A stretch of 64,000 nucleotides of DNA from Methylobacterium platani (GTDB lineage Bacteria; Pseudomonadota; Alphaproteobacteria; Rhizobiales; Beijerinckiaceae): the NCBI RefSeq assembly GCF_001653715.1, contig NZ_LWHQ01000007.1:1-64000 (forward strand), in the 5' to 3' direction. A program made the position numbers and the translations under genes. This document shows positions 41,207 to 49,370 of this stretch, piece after piece. The notes beneath the pieces are model-generated. The model was not told the origin of the DNA, made no database searches, and saw only the letters and a program-made list of their open reading frames with translations. Positions within the stretch are counted from its first letter, which is position 1, and every line of letters begins with the position of its first letter.

Positions 41207-42091
41207 TCACCCTCCGCAATAGGCCGCCATCCCCTCCGCCAGGGCGTCGAACGCCACCCGGCAGCGGCGCAGGGAGCGCAGGTCCTCGTGCATCGCCACG
41301 AAGGTCGGCAGCTCCCAGACGATCTCCGGCAGCACCCGGACGAGGTCCGGGTGACGGGCGGCGAGGGCCGTGTGGCAGGCGCCGAGGCCGAAACCGGCCC
41401 GCACCGCCGCGAGCTGCGCCAGCGTGCTGTCGCTGCGCCAGGCGAAGCCGGCCCCGGCGAGCGCGGGCGCGTCGCGCATCATCGCCCGCAGGAACGGCGT
41501 CTCGGCGTCGAAGCCGATCACGCTGTGGCGGGCGAGATCCGCCGGGGTCTCGGGCACGCCGCGCCCGTCGAGGTAGCGGCGGTGGCCGTAGAGGCCGAGG
41601 CGGATCGTGCCGACCCGGCGCGCCACCAGCGCGCCCTGCGTCGGCGGTGCCATGCGCACCGCGATGTCGGCGTCGCGCCGCAGCAGGTCCTGCATCCGGT
41701 CGGAGAGCACCACGTCGACGGCGAGGCCGGGATGGCGCGCGTGGAGGCCGGCCAGGATCGACGGCAGCACCTCGGCGCCGACCACCTCGGAGGCGGTGAT
41801 CCGCACCCGCCCCGACAGCCCGCCCGCCTCCGCCGCCACCGCCCGGCGCAGGGCCTCGGCGGTCGCCGCGAGGGAGCGCGCATAGGGTGCCAGGGTCAGC
41901 GCGGCCTCGGTAGGGGCAAGGCCGGCGGGCGAACGGGTGAACAGGGCGACGCCGAGCGCCCGCTCCAGGGCGGCGATCTGCCGGCCGAGCGTCGGCTGGG
42001 TCAGGCCCAGCGCGCGCGCCGCGCCGGAGAGCGAACCCTCCTCCAGCACGGCGAGAGCAGCGCGGTAATGGTCCCAGCTCGGCTCGGTCAT
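41207..42091 (-). CDS. LysR-family transcriptional regulator
   Basis: This is a 294-residue regulator with an N-terminal winged helix-turn-helix (LEEGSLSGAARALGLTQPTL and GRQIAALERALGVALF) and a C-terminal effector-binding domain. It is divergent from the epimerase-like gene at 42185, 93 bases apart, so it probably controls that gene and itself from the shared intergenic region. Effector unknown. Confidence 0.92.
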   Translation of the reverse strand: MTEPSWDHYRAALAVLEEGSLSGAARALGLTQPTLGRQIAALERALGVALFTRSPAGLAPTEAALTLAPYARSLAATAEALRRAVAAEAGGLSGRVRITASEVVGAEVLPSILAGLHARHPGLAVDVVLSDRMQDLLRRDADIAVRMAPPTQGALVARRVGTIRLGLYGHRRYLDGRGVPETPADLARHSVIGFDAETPFLRAMMRDAPALAGAGFAWRSDSTLAQLAAVRAGFGLGACHTALAARHPDLVRVLPEIVWELPTFVAMHEDLRSLRRCRVAFDALAEGMAAYCGG

Positions 42092-42184
42092 ACGAAACCG
42101 TATAGCCGGTCGTCGCGCTTCGGCAATTTTCGCCCCACGGTTACCCTGGCACACCGGATCCCGGCAGCGAGACGGGAGCGCGCG

Positions 42185-43138
42185 ATGACGACGAGGACGG
42201 CGCTGGTTCTGGGCGCGACGGGCGGGGTGGGCGGGGCGGTGGCGCAGCGCCTCCGTCAGGACGGCTGGACGGTGCGGGCCCTGCACCGCGATCCCGGCCG
42301 GGTCGCGCGGGCCGAGGACGGGCTCGTCTGGGTACGGGGCGATGCGATGGCGGCAGCCGACGTGGTGGCGGCCGCCGCGGGCGCCTCGCTCCTCGTCCAC
42401 GCGGTCAACCCGCCGGGCTACCGCGACTGGGACCGGCTGGTTCTGCCGATGCTCGATGCCTCGATCGCGGCGGCGCAGGCGTCGGAGGCCCGCCTGCTCC
42501 TGCCCGGCAACGTCTACGTCTACGGCCGCGATGCCGGCCCGAACCCGGGCGCCGACGCGCCGCAGACGCCCCGGACCGCGAAGGGCCGCATCCGCATCGC
42601 CATGGAGGACCGGCTGCGCGAGTCCGGGGTGCGCAGCCTGGTCGTGCGGGCCGGCGACTTCTTCGGGCCGCGCACCACCGCCAATTCCTGGTTCTCCGCC
42701 GCCCTGGTGCGGCCGGGCCGGCCGGTCCGGACGGTGCTCGATCCCGGCATGCCGGGGGTCGGCCACCAATGGGCCTACCTGCCCGACGTCGCCGAGACGA
42801 TGGTGCGGCTCGCCGCCCGCGAGGCCGGGCTGCCGCGTTTCGCCGCCTTCAACATGGACGGCCACTGGGACCCGGACGGACGGCAGATGATCGCCGCCAT
42901 CGCCCGCGCGGTCGGCCGCAGGCCGCGGGTGCGGCGCTTCCCCTGGGCGCTCCTGCCGCTCGCCGCCCCGGTCTGGCCGCTCGCCCGGGAGATCCGCGAG
43001 ATGCGCTATCTCTGGCGCGAGCCGCTGCGGATGCGCAACGACGAGCTCCTGGCGCTTCTGGGGGCCGAGCCGCACACAGCCCTCGACGAGGCGGTGCGGG
43101 CGACGCTGGCGGGGCTGGGATGCCTGGAGTCGAGATAG
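42185..43138 (+). CDS. NAD(P)-dependent epimerase/dehydratase-like protein
   Basis: This is a 317-residue extended SDR. The Rossmann motif is LVLGATGGVGGAVAQRL near the start; LLLPGNVYVYG holds the YVYG-type segment of the family. It may act on a nucleotide sugar or another NAD(P)-linked substrate. It is the divergent partner and likely target of the LysR regulator. Confidence 0.83.
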   Translation: MTTRTALVLGATGGVGGAVAQRLRQDGWTVRALHRDPGRVARAEDGLVWVRGDAMAAADVVAAAAGASLLVHAVNPPGYRDWDRLVLPMLDASIAAAQASEARLLLPGNVYVYGRDAGPNPGADAPQTPRTAKGRIRIAMEDRLRESGVRSLVVRAGDFFGPRTTANSWFSAALVRPGRPVRTVLDPGMPGVGHQWAYLPDVAETMVRLAAREAGLPRFAAFNMDGHWDPDGRQMIAAIARAVGRRPRVRRFPWALLPLAAPVWPLAREIREMRYLWREPLRMRNDELLALLGAEPHTALDEAVRATLAGLGCLESR

Positions 43139-43461
43139 CCGCCGCGCATCCCTCGGGGCAGCCGGAGCGCCCCCGAACCGATTCGATGGCCGCGATCGTA
43201 CGACGTCATGCCGTATCCACATGCGCGCATTGTCGGCGCGCCATCGCAAACCGCCCGGTCCTACGATCGTAATGATTTTATTTCTGCCTTTGTCAACAGT
43301 CATCGATGCTCTCTTCAAGGATAAACTACGAAATCAATCCGCATATCATCAATAAATCTCAGCGTAATAAAACGTTTGTGTTAGCGTTTGACGCCTCTTC
43401 CGAGCATGGGAGAATCTAAATAAGCTCGGCACGTGCAAGATTGGCAATCGTTGGATAAGTC
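43139..43461. other. AT-rich promoter region of the subtilase cassette
   Basis: This 323-base gap is AT-rich from about 43265 to 43420, unlike the flanking genes. No protein-like frame is visible. The composition drop marks the left border of the cassette 43462-46326 and suggests a foreign promoter. Confidence 0.5.
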
Positions 43462-44673
43462 ATGGCGTTGTACATCGTGCGGTCGAAGAACGATCAGAGC
43501 CTCGGTCTCTCACTCGGGACACGCAGCATCGCCCGGCCAGCCCGGGAGAGCCAGATCAAGCAGATCAGCGACCTGCGGTCCAACGAGACGCCTCACCGGG
43601 AAGTGGCCGACGCCGTTCTCGACTACAACGGCACGCCGGTCTTCGGGGGCGCTGCACAGACCCCCGTCACCGGATTGCAGTTCGTCGAGATGCCGGAGGA
43701 GGACGGCGAACGCATGCGGCGCGAGCGCCCGGACCTTCTCGTGCTGCGCGATCAGCCGATCGGTCTGATCGAGCCGGCCCGACCGGTCGCGGCGATCGGT
43801 GCCGACGAGAAGCTCACCGCCAAGGATCGCTGGCACCTCACGATGGTCGGCCTTCCGATGCGGCGCAAGAAGACCGCCATGACCGGCGAGGGCGTGACCG
43901 TGGCGGTGCTGGACACCGGCATCGACGAGGATCACCGCGAAATCGAAGGGCGGATCAGCGCCGCCTACCAGTTCGACATCGCGACGCGGCAGACCCGGCA
44001 ATTGCCGAAGTCGATCGACACCCATGGTCACGGAACGCATGTCGCCGGCCTGATCTGCGGCAAGAGCGTCGGCGTCGCGCCGGGCGCCCGCGTCATGAAC
44101 GGCATCCTGATCCCGAACGGGCAGGGAACGCTGGCGAACTTCGTGATGGCGCTGGAATGGGCCGCGCTCCAGCCCGAGGTGCAGATCGTCAACATCTCCG
44201 CGGGGATCCGCGGGTGGGTCGACGGCATGCAATCCGTGCTCGGCGACCTGCTGCTCGTCGGCGTGCTGCCGGTCGTCGCGATCGGCAACGAGGGCCGCAA
44301 CCAGACACGCAGCCCTGGCAATTACAGCCAGGTCGTCTCGGTCGGTGCCATCGACCGGAACCGGCGGGTGAGCGCCTTCAGCAGCGGCGGCACGATGGTG
44401 ACGTCCGACCGACAGCAATACGCCGTGCCGGACGTCGTGGCGCCGGGCGAAGGCGTGTTTTCCTGCGTCATGGGCGGCGGGTACGAGGCGTGGAACGGCA
44501 CGTCGATGGCGACGCCGATCGTCTCGGGTCTCGCCGCCCTGCTGATCGAGCGCTACCCCAACCTGACCGTCGCGGACCTCCAGGAGGAACTGATCCTGAG
44601 CTGCGACACCCTCGGCCTGCCGTCGGACCGGCAGGGCAACGGCCTCGTCCAGGCCAGGCACCAGGCCCGGTAG
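43462..44673 (+). CDS. Subtilisin-like serine protease (S8), intact catalytic triad
   Basis: This is a 403-residue subtilase. The triad is complete: Asp151 in VAVLDTGID, His190 in DTHGHGTHVAGL, Ser348 in NGTSMATPIVSG, with oxyanion Asn276 in AIGNEGR. The first ~120 residues are a unique N-terminal region, which may act as a pro-segment. There is no signal peptide, so it appears cytoplasmic, which is unusual for subtilases. A second, degenerate subtilase gene starts four bases after its stop. Confidence 0.93.
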   Translation: MALYIVRSKNDQSLGLSLGTRSIARPARESQIKQISDLRSNETPHREVADAVLDYNGTPVFGGAAQTPVTGLQFVEMPEEDGERMRRERPDLLVLRDQPIGLIEPARPVAAIGADEKLTAKDRWHLTMVGLPMRRKKTAMTGEGVTVAVLDTGIDEDHREIEGRISAAYQFDIATRQTRQLPKSIDTHGHGTHVAGLICGKSVGVAPGARVMNGILIPNGQGTLANFVMALEWAALQPEVQIVNISAGIRGWVDGMQSVLGDLLLVGVLPVVAIGNEGRNQTRSPGNYSQVVSVGAIDRNRRVSAFSSGGTMVTSDRQQYAVPDVVAPGEGVFSCVMGGGYEAWNGTSMATPIVSGLAALLIERYPNLTVADLQEELILSCDTLGLPSDRQGNGLVQARHQAR

Positions 44674-44677
44674 GCGC

Positions 44678-45928
44678 ATGCGCGTCTATACGATCAGGAA
44701 CCTCCTCACGGTCCCGGACCATCCCGACATCGCGGCACCGGCGTCCGGCCCGGTGAGCAGCCGGGCGGACAACATCCAGCGGCTGCGGGATCACCGCTGG
44801 CGCTGCGTGCTGAAGTGGATCGAGGTCGACATCGCGTCCGGCGCGATCGAGGTCGCGAACATGGCGGCGCATCTCCTGCGCCTGCACCCGGACCGCTGCG
44901 CGCAGGTGGAACGGGTGCTGAACGTCGTTCTCGATGAATATATCGCCGGCGAGCTTCCGGCGGCCCCGCCCGCGCCGCCGCGGCCGAACGCAGGGCCGGA
45001 GGGCCCGGCCAAGCCGAGGAACGGGCTCTGGCACCTGCGGGCGGTCGGACTTCCGGCCCGCGGCAGGCCCCGTGCCGGGCAAGAACGCAGGCAAGAACGC
45101 GGGCAAGGGGTCACCGTCGCGGTGATTGGGACGGGCATCGACGGCCGCCATCCCGAACTCGAGGGTCGGGTCGTCCAGGCACTCGCCTTCGACGAACTCG
45201 GGCGTCGCACGCAAGCCGACCCGAGCGGTCCGAACGACCCGCACGGCGACGGAACCTATGTCGCCAGCCTCATCGCCGGCCACACGGTCGGCGTGGCCCC
45301 CGCCGCCCGGCTGATCGGCCTCCAGGCGCTGAACGCGCACGGCTCGGGAACGGATACGCCGATCCTGTCAGCCCTGGACTGGCTCGCCGGGGCCTCGCGC
45401 GATGGCGGGCCGCCCGCCAGGATCGCGGTCCTGTGCTTCGGAACCCCGGGCACGGGGACCGAGCCGCGGCCGGTCCACCAGATGGTGATGCTGTCCCTGC
45501 TGGAGCGCGGCATTCTCCCGATTGTCCCCATCGGCAACGAGGGGCCCGATCGGACCACCTCGCCGGGCAATTGCTACGGTGTCACGTCGGTGGGCGCCGT
45601 GACCAGGCGGCAGCGGGTGGCGGAGTTCAGCGGGGACGGTGAACTCGGCTTCGCCGGGATCTGGTACACCGTACCGTCGCTCGTCGCCCCCGGAGACGGG
45701 GTCTACGGCGCCTTGGCCGATACCCGGAGCCTTCATCCGCTGTCCGGCACCATGCCTGCGGCAGCCGTGGTCGCGGGCATCGCCGCACTGATCCTGGGAC
45801 AGCGGCCCGAACTGGACGTCTGGCAACTCCAGGACGAACTCCGCTCACGATGCCGTATCCTGCCGCAGGAGGCTGGCCGACGGCAGGGCGACGGACTAGT
45901 TCAGGCCCGAGGCGGGACCATGCGATGA
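44678..45928 (+). CDS. Subtilase-fold pseudoprotease, triad lost
   Basis: This is a 416-residue subtilase homologue. All three triad positions are substituted: Asp by Gly151 (VAVIGTGID), His by Asp191 (DPHGDGTYVASL), Ser by Met359 (SGTMPAAAVVAG). The oxyanion Asn is kept (PIGNEGPD), so the fold is probably preserved. The first ~110 residues are a helical region differing from the neighbour. It is coupled to the active protease upstream (four-base gap) and to the small downstream gene (ATGA overlap). It may regulate, or present substrate to, the active protease. Confidence 0.9.
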   Translation: MRVYTIRNLLTVPDHPDIAAPASGPVSSRADNIQRLRDHRWRCVLKWIEVDIASGAIEVANMAAHLLRLHPDRCAQVERVLNVVLDEYIAGELPAAPPAPPRPNAGPEGPAKPRNGLWHLRAVGLPARGRPRAGQERRQERGQGVTVAVIGTGIDGRHPELEGRVVQALAFDELGRRTQADPSGPNDPHGDGTYVASLIAGHTVGVAPAARLIGLQALNAHGSGTDTPILSALDWLAGASRDGGPPARIAVLCFGTPGTGTEPRPVHQMVMLSLLERGILPIVPIGNEGPDRTTSPGNCYGVTSVGAVTRRQRVAEFSGDGELGFAGIWYTVPSLVAPGDGVYGALADTRSLHPLSGTMPAAAVVAGIAALILGQRPELDVWQLQDELRSRCRILPQEAGRRQGDGLVQARGGTMR

Positions 45929-46326
45929 AGCTCGATCCGACCAGCCGGGACAAGGCGAGCGGCGATCTCCAGGCCCTCCTGGAGACCACGGACGCCGATG
46001 CCCGCGTCCGCGTGGTGCTGATCCTCGGCGGGGCCGGTGCCACCGTGGCCGCCTCGTCGGCCGCCATGCACCGGAGCGATCTGCACCGGAGCGATTACGG
46101 CTCGAGCACCGACTATCGACGCGCCCTGATCGACAGGCGCCGGACCGAGGTGCGCGACCTCACCGCCGACACCGTCAGGGACCTCGAGAAGCTGTCGCTG
46201 CAGGTGACCGGCGGCGAGATCGGGCGCGCGGTGGTGGCGGAGGGGCCCGCCGGGCAGATCGCCCGCGCGCTCGCGCTCGACGGCGTCAGCAGCGCGATTC
46301 TGGACGCGCCAATCGGGCTCGATTGA
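45925..46326 (+). CDS. Small protein, I9-propeptide/inhibitor-like, third gene of the subtilase cassette
   Basis: This is a 133-residue soluble protein (MKLDPTSRDKASGDLQALLE). It begins with a beta-strand-like RVRVVLILGG, has an Arg-rich helix in the middle and ends VSSAILDAPIGLD, resembling the end of inhibitor-I9/subtilase propeptides, where V-x-x-V-x-x-D is typical. A fold assignment is tentative. It overlaps the pseudoprotease stop by four bases, so it is co-produced with it. A chaperone or inhibitor of the intact subtilase is the natural inference. Confidence 0.65.
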   Translation: MKLDPTSRDKASGDLQALLETTDADARVRVVLILGGAGATVAASSAAMHRSDLHRSDYGSSTDYRRALIDRRRTEVRDLTADTVRDLEKLSLQVTGGEIGRAVVAEGPAGQIARALALDGVSSAILDAPIGLD

Positions 46327-46494
46327 GCCTGGCCGGGACGGCGCGGCTGGACGACGACACCTCCGGTCGCGCGGAACCGCCGCGGGCGCTCGACCCCGCG
46401 GCCGGAGCGCGCCGCGCCTCCTCGCCGTGAAGTCCACCTCGCCCTTCCCGCCGCTCCCGGGCAGAATGACGCCGACAGGGAGGGCAAGGCCGGG

Positions 46495-48087
46495 ATGGGA
46501 TCGCTCAGGGTACGGTTCGGGCTCTTGGTCGGCAGCGCGGCCGCCCTCGTGGTGCTGGCGGCGATCGGCCTCTACGCGGCGCTGCACGCGGCCGAGCGGA
46601 CCCTCGATGCGACGCTCGACGCGCAGGTGCGCCTGGAACTGATCGCCGAGCTGTCCGGACGGCTGACCGAGTTCGGCCTTGCCGCCGTCGAGGCGGTCAG
46701 CGACAAGCCGGGCCGGCCCGAGCGGCTGGCCAATGCCCGCAACGAGGTCGACCGGGCGCTCAACGCCGTCGACGAGGGCCTGAGCCGCGCCGTGGCGGGC
46801 GCCGGCGGCGTCCTCGACCGCACCCAGTACACCGCGCGCGCCCGGCCGCTGGCCCGCCTGCGGGCGGCACGGGCCATGCTCGACCGGCAGGTGGCGCAGA
46901 TCCAGCGCGAGCCCGATCCCGCCCGGCGCGCCGACGCGATCCGGGGGGCCCTCAACGCCTTCGGGGCGGTGACGGGCCAGCCCCTCACCTTCCTGGTCGA
47001 GGCCGAGCGGCGCGCCGTCGAGGCCTCCTCGACCGAGGTGCGGACCCTGGCGGCGCGGATGCGCGGCGTCGCGGTGGCGGCGGCCGTGGTGATCGTGCTG
47101 CTCCTCCTGCTGCTGCACCAGAGCCTGACCCGGCCGATCCTGCGGCGGATCGAGGCGATCCGGGCCGGGGCCGCGGCGATCGGCCGGGGCGAGCTCGACA
47201 CCCGCCTGGCCGTGGCGAGCCACGACGAGCTCGGCCTGCTCGTCGCGAGCTTCAACCGGATGGCGGCGCGGCTGAAGCGGCGCGAGGCCCGGGTCGCCGC
47301 CGACCGGGCCGCCCTGGAGGAGATCGTCGCCCGCGCCACCGCCGATCTGCGCGGCGCCAATGCGCGGCTGGAGGAGATCGACCGGTCGCGCCGGCGTTTC
47401 TTCGCCGATGTCAGCCACGAGCTGCGCACGCCGCTCACCGTGATCCTCGGCGAATGCGACCTCGCCGCCCGCGCGCCCGACACGCCGGAGCGGTTCCGGC
47501 CGGTAATCGCCACCATCCGCAAGCGGGCCCTGCGGCTGCACCGCCGGGTCGGCGACATGCTGCGGGTCGCCCGCTCGGAATCCGGCCAGATCGCGCTCGA
47601 GCGCCGCCCGGTCGGCCTCGCCGCCATCCTGGCCGAGGCGGTGGAGAGCTGCGACCCGGAAGCCCGCCGCCGCCGCATCGCCCTCGAGCTGGAGCCGAGC
47701 GCCGCCGACGCCGAGGTGCTGGCCGATGCCGAGTGGCTGCGCCAGATCGTCGAGGGGCTGATCGACAACGCGCTGCGCCACGCCGCCGGCGCGACGCGGG
47801 TGCGCGTCGGCTTCGCGCCGAGGGCCGGCGGCGCCGCCGTCACGGTGACCGACGACGGCCCCGGCTTCCCGGCGGAGGCCGAGGCGCTGTTCGAGCGCTT
47901 CCGGCGCGGCGAAGGCGCCGGCCCGGCCCCGGCGGGCTTCGGCATCGGGCTCGCTCTGGCGCGCTGGGTCGTCGAGCGCCATGATGGGGTGATCCGCCTG
48001 GAATCGGGCGGCCCGGGAGACGGCGCGTCCGGCGCCCGGGTCGTCATCGAGCTGCCGGGCGAGGACATGAGGGAGGATGCGGCATGA
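46495..48087 (+). CDS. mxbD: Sensor histidine kinase, MxbD-like by position
   Basis: This is a 530-residue membrane kinase: an N-terminal helix, a ~160-residue periplasmic domain, a second helix (VAVAAAVVIVLLLLLLH), HAMP, then the HisKA domain with phospho-acceptor His308 (DVSHELRTPLTVIL) and a HATPase domain (N-box LIDNALRHA, DDGPGF). The response regulator follows by 22 bases, then pqqA. This order matches mxbDM-pqq of Methylobacterium, where MxbDM is needed for methanol-oxidation gene expression. The name is by context and family, not alignment. Confidence 0.72.
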   Translation: MGSLRVRFGLLVGSAAALVVLAAIGLYAALHAAERTLDATLDAQVRLELIAELSGRLTEFGLAAVEAVSDKPGRPERLANARNEVDRALNAVDEGLSRAVAGAGGVLDRTQYTARARPLARLRAARAMLDRQVAQIQREPDPARRADAIRGALNAFGAVTGQPLTFLVEAERRAVEASSTEVRTLAARMRGVAVAAAVVIVLLLLLLHQSLTRPILRRIEAIRAGAAAIGRGELDTRLAVASHDELGLLVASFNRMAARLKRREARVAADRAALEEIVARATADLRGANARLEEIDRSRRRFFADVSHELRTPLTVILGECDLAARAPDTPERFRPVIATIRKRALRLHRRVGDMLRVARSESGQIALERRPVGLAAILAEAVESCDPEARRRRIALELEPSAADAEVLADAEWLRQIVEGLIDNALRHAAGATRVRVGFAPRAGGAAVTVTDDGPGFPAEAEALFERFRRGEGAGPAPAGFGIGLALARWVVERHDGVIRLESGGPGDGASGARVVIELPGEDMREDAA

Positions 48088-48109
48088 GCCGGCGACCGGA
48101 GGAGCGCGC

Positions 48110-48814
48110 ATGACCAGCGTGCTCATCGTCGAGGATGACGGCGACATCCGCGCCATGCTGGCCCGGGGTCTCTCCGCCGAGGGGTTCGCCGTCGACGTCG
48201 CGGGCGGGGTCGACGAGGCCCTGTCGGCCGCCCGCGAGCGGGTGCCGGAGGCGGTGCTCCTCGACAACATGCTGCCCGACGGCTCGGGCCACGACGTCTG
48301 CCGCTCCCTGCGCGAGGGCGGCTATCCCGGCGCGATCCTGTTCCTGAGCGCCAAGGACGAGGTCGGCGACCGGGTCGACGGCCTGGCGGTCGGGGCCGAC
48401 GACTACATCGTCAAGCCGTTCGTGTTCGACGAGCTGCTCGCGCGCCTGCGCACCCACCTGCAGCGCCGGCGCGCCTCGGGCGAGGCCCGCACCCTGGTCG
48501 GCGCCGGGCGCCTCTCCCTCGACCTCGCCACGCGGCAGGTCCGGTTCGGCGAGATCACCGCCCGCCTGACCCAGCGCGAGGCCGAGCTCCTGGCGATCCT
48601 GATGGAGCAGGCCGGCCGGCCGGTCACCCGGGGCGACATCTTCGACCGGCTGTGGGCGAGCCAGGGCGGCCTCTCCCTCAACGTGGTCGACGTCTATGTC
48701 GGGTACCTGCGCACGAAGCTCGCCGATATCGGCCGGGCCGGCGGCCCGAGCCTCGTCACGGTGCGCGGCCGCGGCTTCCTGCTCGACCTGCACGAGGCCG
48801 GATTCCGCCAGTGA
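48110..48814 (+). CDS. mxbM: OmpR-family response regulator, MxbM-like by position
   Basis: This is a 234-residue regulator: receiver with phospho-acceptor Asp52 (VLLDNMLPDG) and conserved Lys in DDYIVKPF, and a C-terminal winged-helix (LTQREAELLAILME; VRGRGFLL). It is paired with the upstream kinase and followed by 219 bases with two palindromes before pqqA, possible binding sites. Its control of pqq and xox genes is expected from Methylobacterium work. Confidence 0.75.
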   Translation: MTSVLIVEDDGDIRAMLARGLSAEGFAVDVAGGVDEALSAARERVPEAVLLDNMLPDGSGHDVCRSLREGGYPGAILFLSAKDEVGDRVDGLAVGADDYIVKPFVFDELLARLRTHLQRRRASGEARTLVGAGRLSLDLATRQVRFGEITARLTQREAELLAILMEQAGRPVTRGDIFDRLWASQGGLSLNVVDVYVGYLRTKLADIGRAGGPSLVTVRGRGFLLDLHEAGFRQ

Positions 48815-48963
48815 CCAAATTATTTTGGGCACGATCGATCTGGCCTAACTCCGTGCGGATCCTGCACAATAAGACCGATCTGAGAAAAGGCGTGCCGCTC
48901 CGTCCCGGACTTCCGGCAAAATAGCGCTTGCGCTGCGGGCCCTGATTGCCGATATATCCCGTG

Positions 48964-49013
48964 TGACAGAAACCACTGTCATTCCAACGTCTTAAGAACC
49001 TCTTAGAGGTTCT
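48964..49013 (+). promoter_or_regulatory. Two inverted repeats upstream of pqqA
   Basis: TGACAG (48964-48969) and CTGTCA (48976-48981) form one palindrome. AGAACCTCT (48995-49003) and AGAGGTTCT (49005-49013) form a second perfect one, ending 20 bases before the first pqqA start. Either could be an operator or a leader-RNA hairpin. A Shine-Dalgarno-like CAGGAGAAA follows at 49021. Confidence 0.5.
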
Positions 49014-49033
49014 GGCCGCCCAGGAGAAACGCC

Positions 49034-49123
49034 ATGAAGTGGTCGATGCCCGTCGTCGCCGAGGTCTGTGTCGGCATGGAAGTCACCTCCTACGAGTCCG
49101 CCGAGATCGATCCCTTCAACTAA
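49034..49123 (+). CDS. pqqA: Pyrroloquinoline quinone precursor peptide PqqA, copy 1
   Basis: This is a 29-residue peptide, MKWSMPVVAEVCVGMEVTSY then ESAEIDPFN. Glu16 and Tyr20 (E-V-T-S-Y) are the two residues crosslinked by PqqE to build PQQ. A good ribosome site (AGGAGAAACGCC) precedes it. It differs from copy 2 only at residue 11 (Val versus Ile). A hairpin begins 15 bases after its stop. It lies on the same strand as mxbDM. Confidence 0.97.
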   Translation: MKWSMPVVAEVCVGMEVTSYESAEIDPFN

Positions 49124-49138
49124 GGGCTCGCCGGTTCT

Positions 49139-49169
49139 GCGCCGTCCGGCGATCGCCGCCGGATGGCGC
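49139..49169 (+). terminator. Hairpin between the two pqqA copies
   Basis: The arms GCGCCGTCCGGCG and CGCCGGATGGCGC pair with one mismatch around ATCGC, 15 bases after the pqqA-1 stop. It may end or stabilise a short pqqA-1 transcript, giving more precursor peptide than enzyme. Confidence 0.5.
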
Positions 49170-49262
49170 TCGGCATGGACATCACCAGCAATCCGGCCGG
49201 TACGAGCCGCGATGTCCGCGCGCCAATCTACCGAAATCCGCCGAAGTCCGAGGAGGAACGCC

Positions 49263-49352
49263 ATGAAGTGGTCGATGCCCGTCGTCGCCGAGATCTGCGT
49301 CGGCATGGAAGTCACGTCCTACGAGTCCGCCGAGATCGATCCGTTCAACTGA
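49263..49352 (+). CDS. pqqA: Pyrroloquinoline quinone precursor peptide PqqA, copy 2
   Basis: This is a 29-residue peptide identical to copy 1 except Ile11, with Glu16 and Tyr20. A strong GAGGAGGAA ribosome site precedes the ATG. pqqB begins 18 bases after the stop, so this copy is the operon-linked one. Confidence 0.97.
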   Translation: MKWSMPVVAEICVGMEVTSYESAEIDPFN

Positions 49353-49370
49353 CGGGATCGCAGCCGGACC

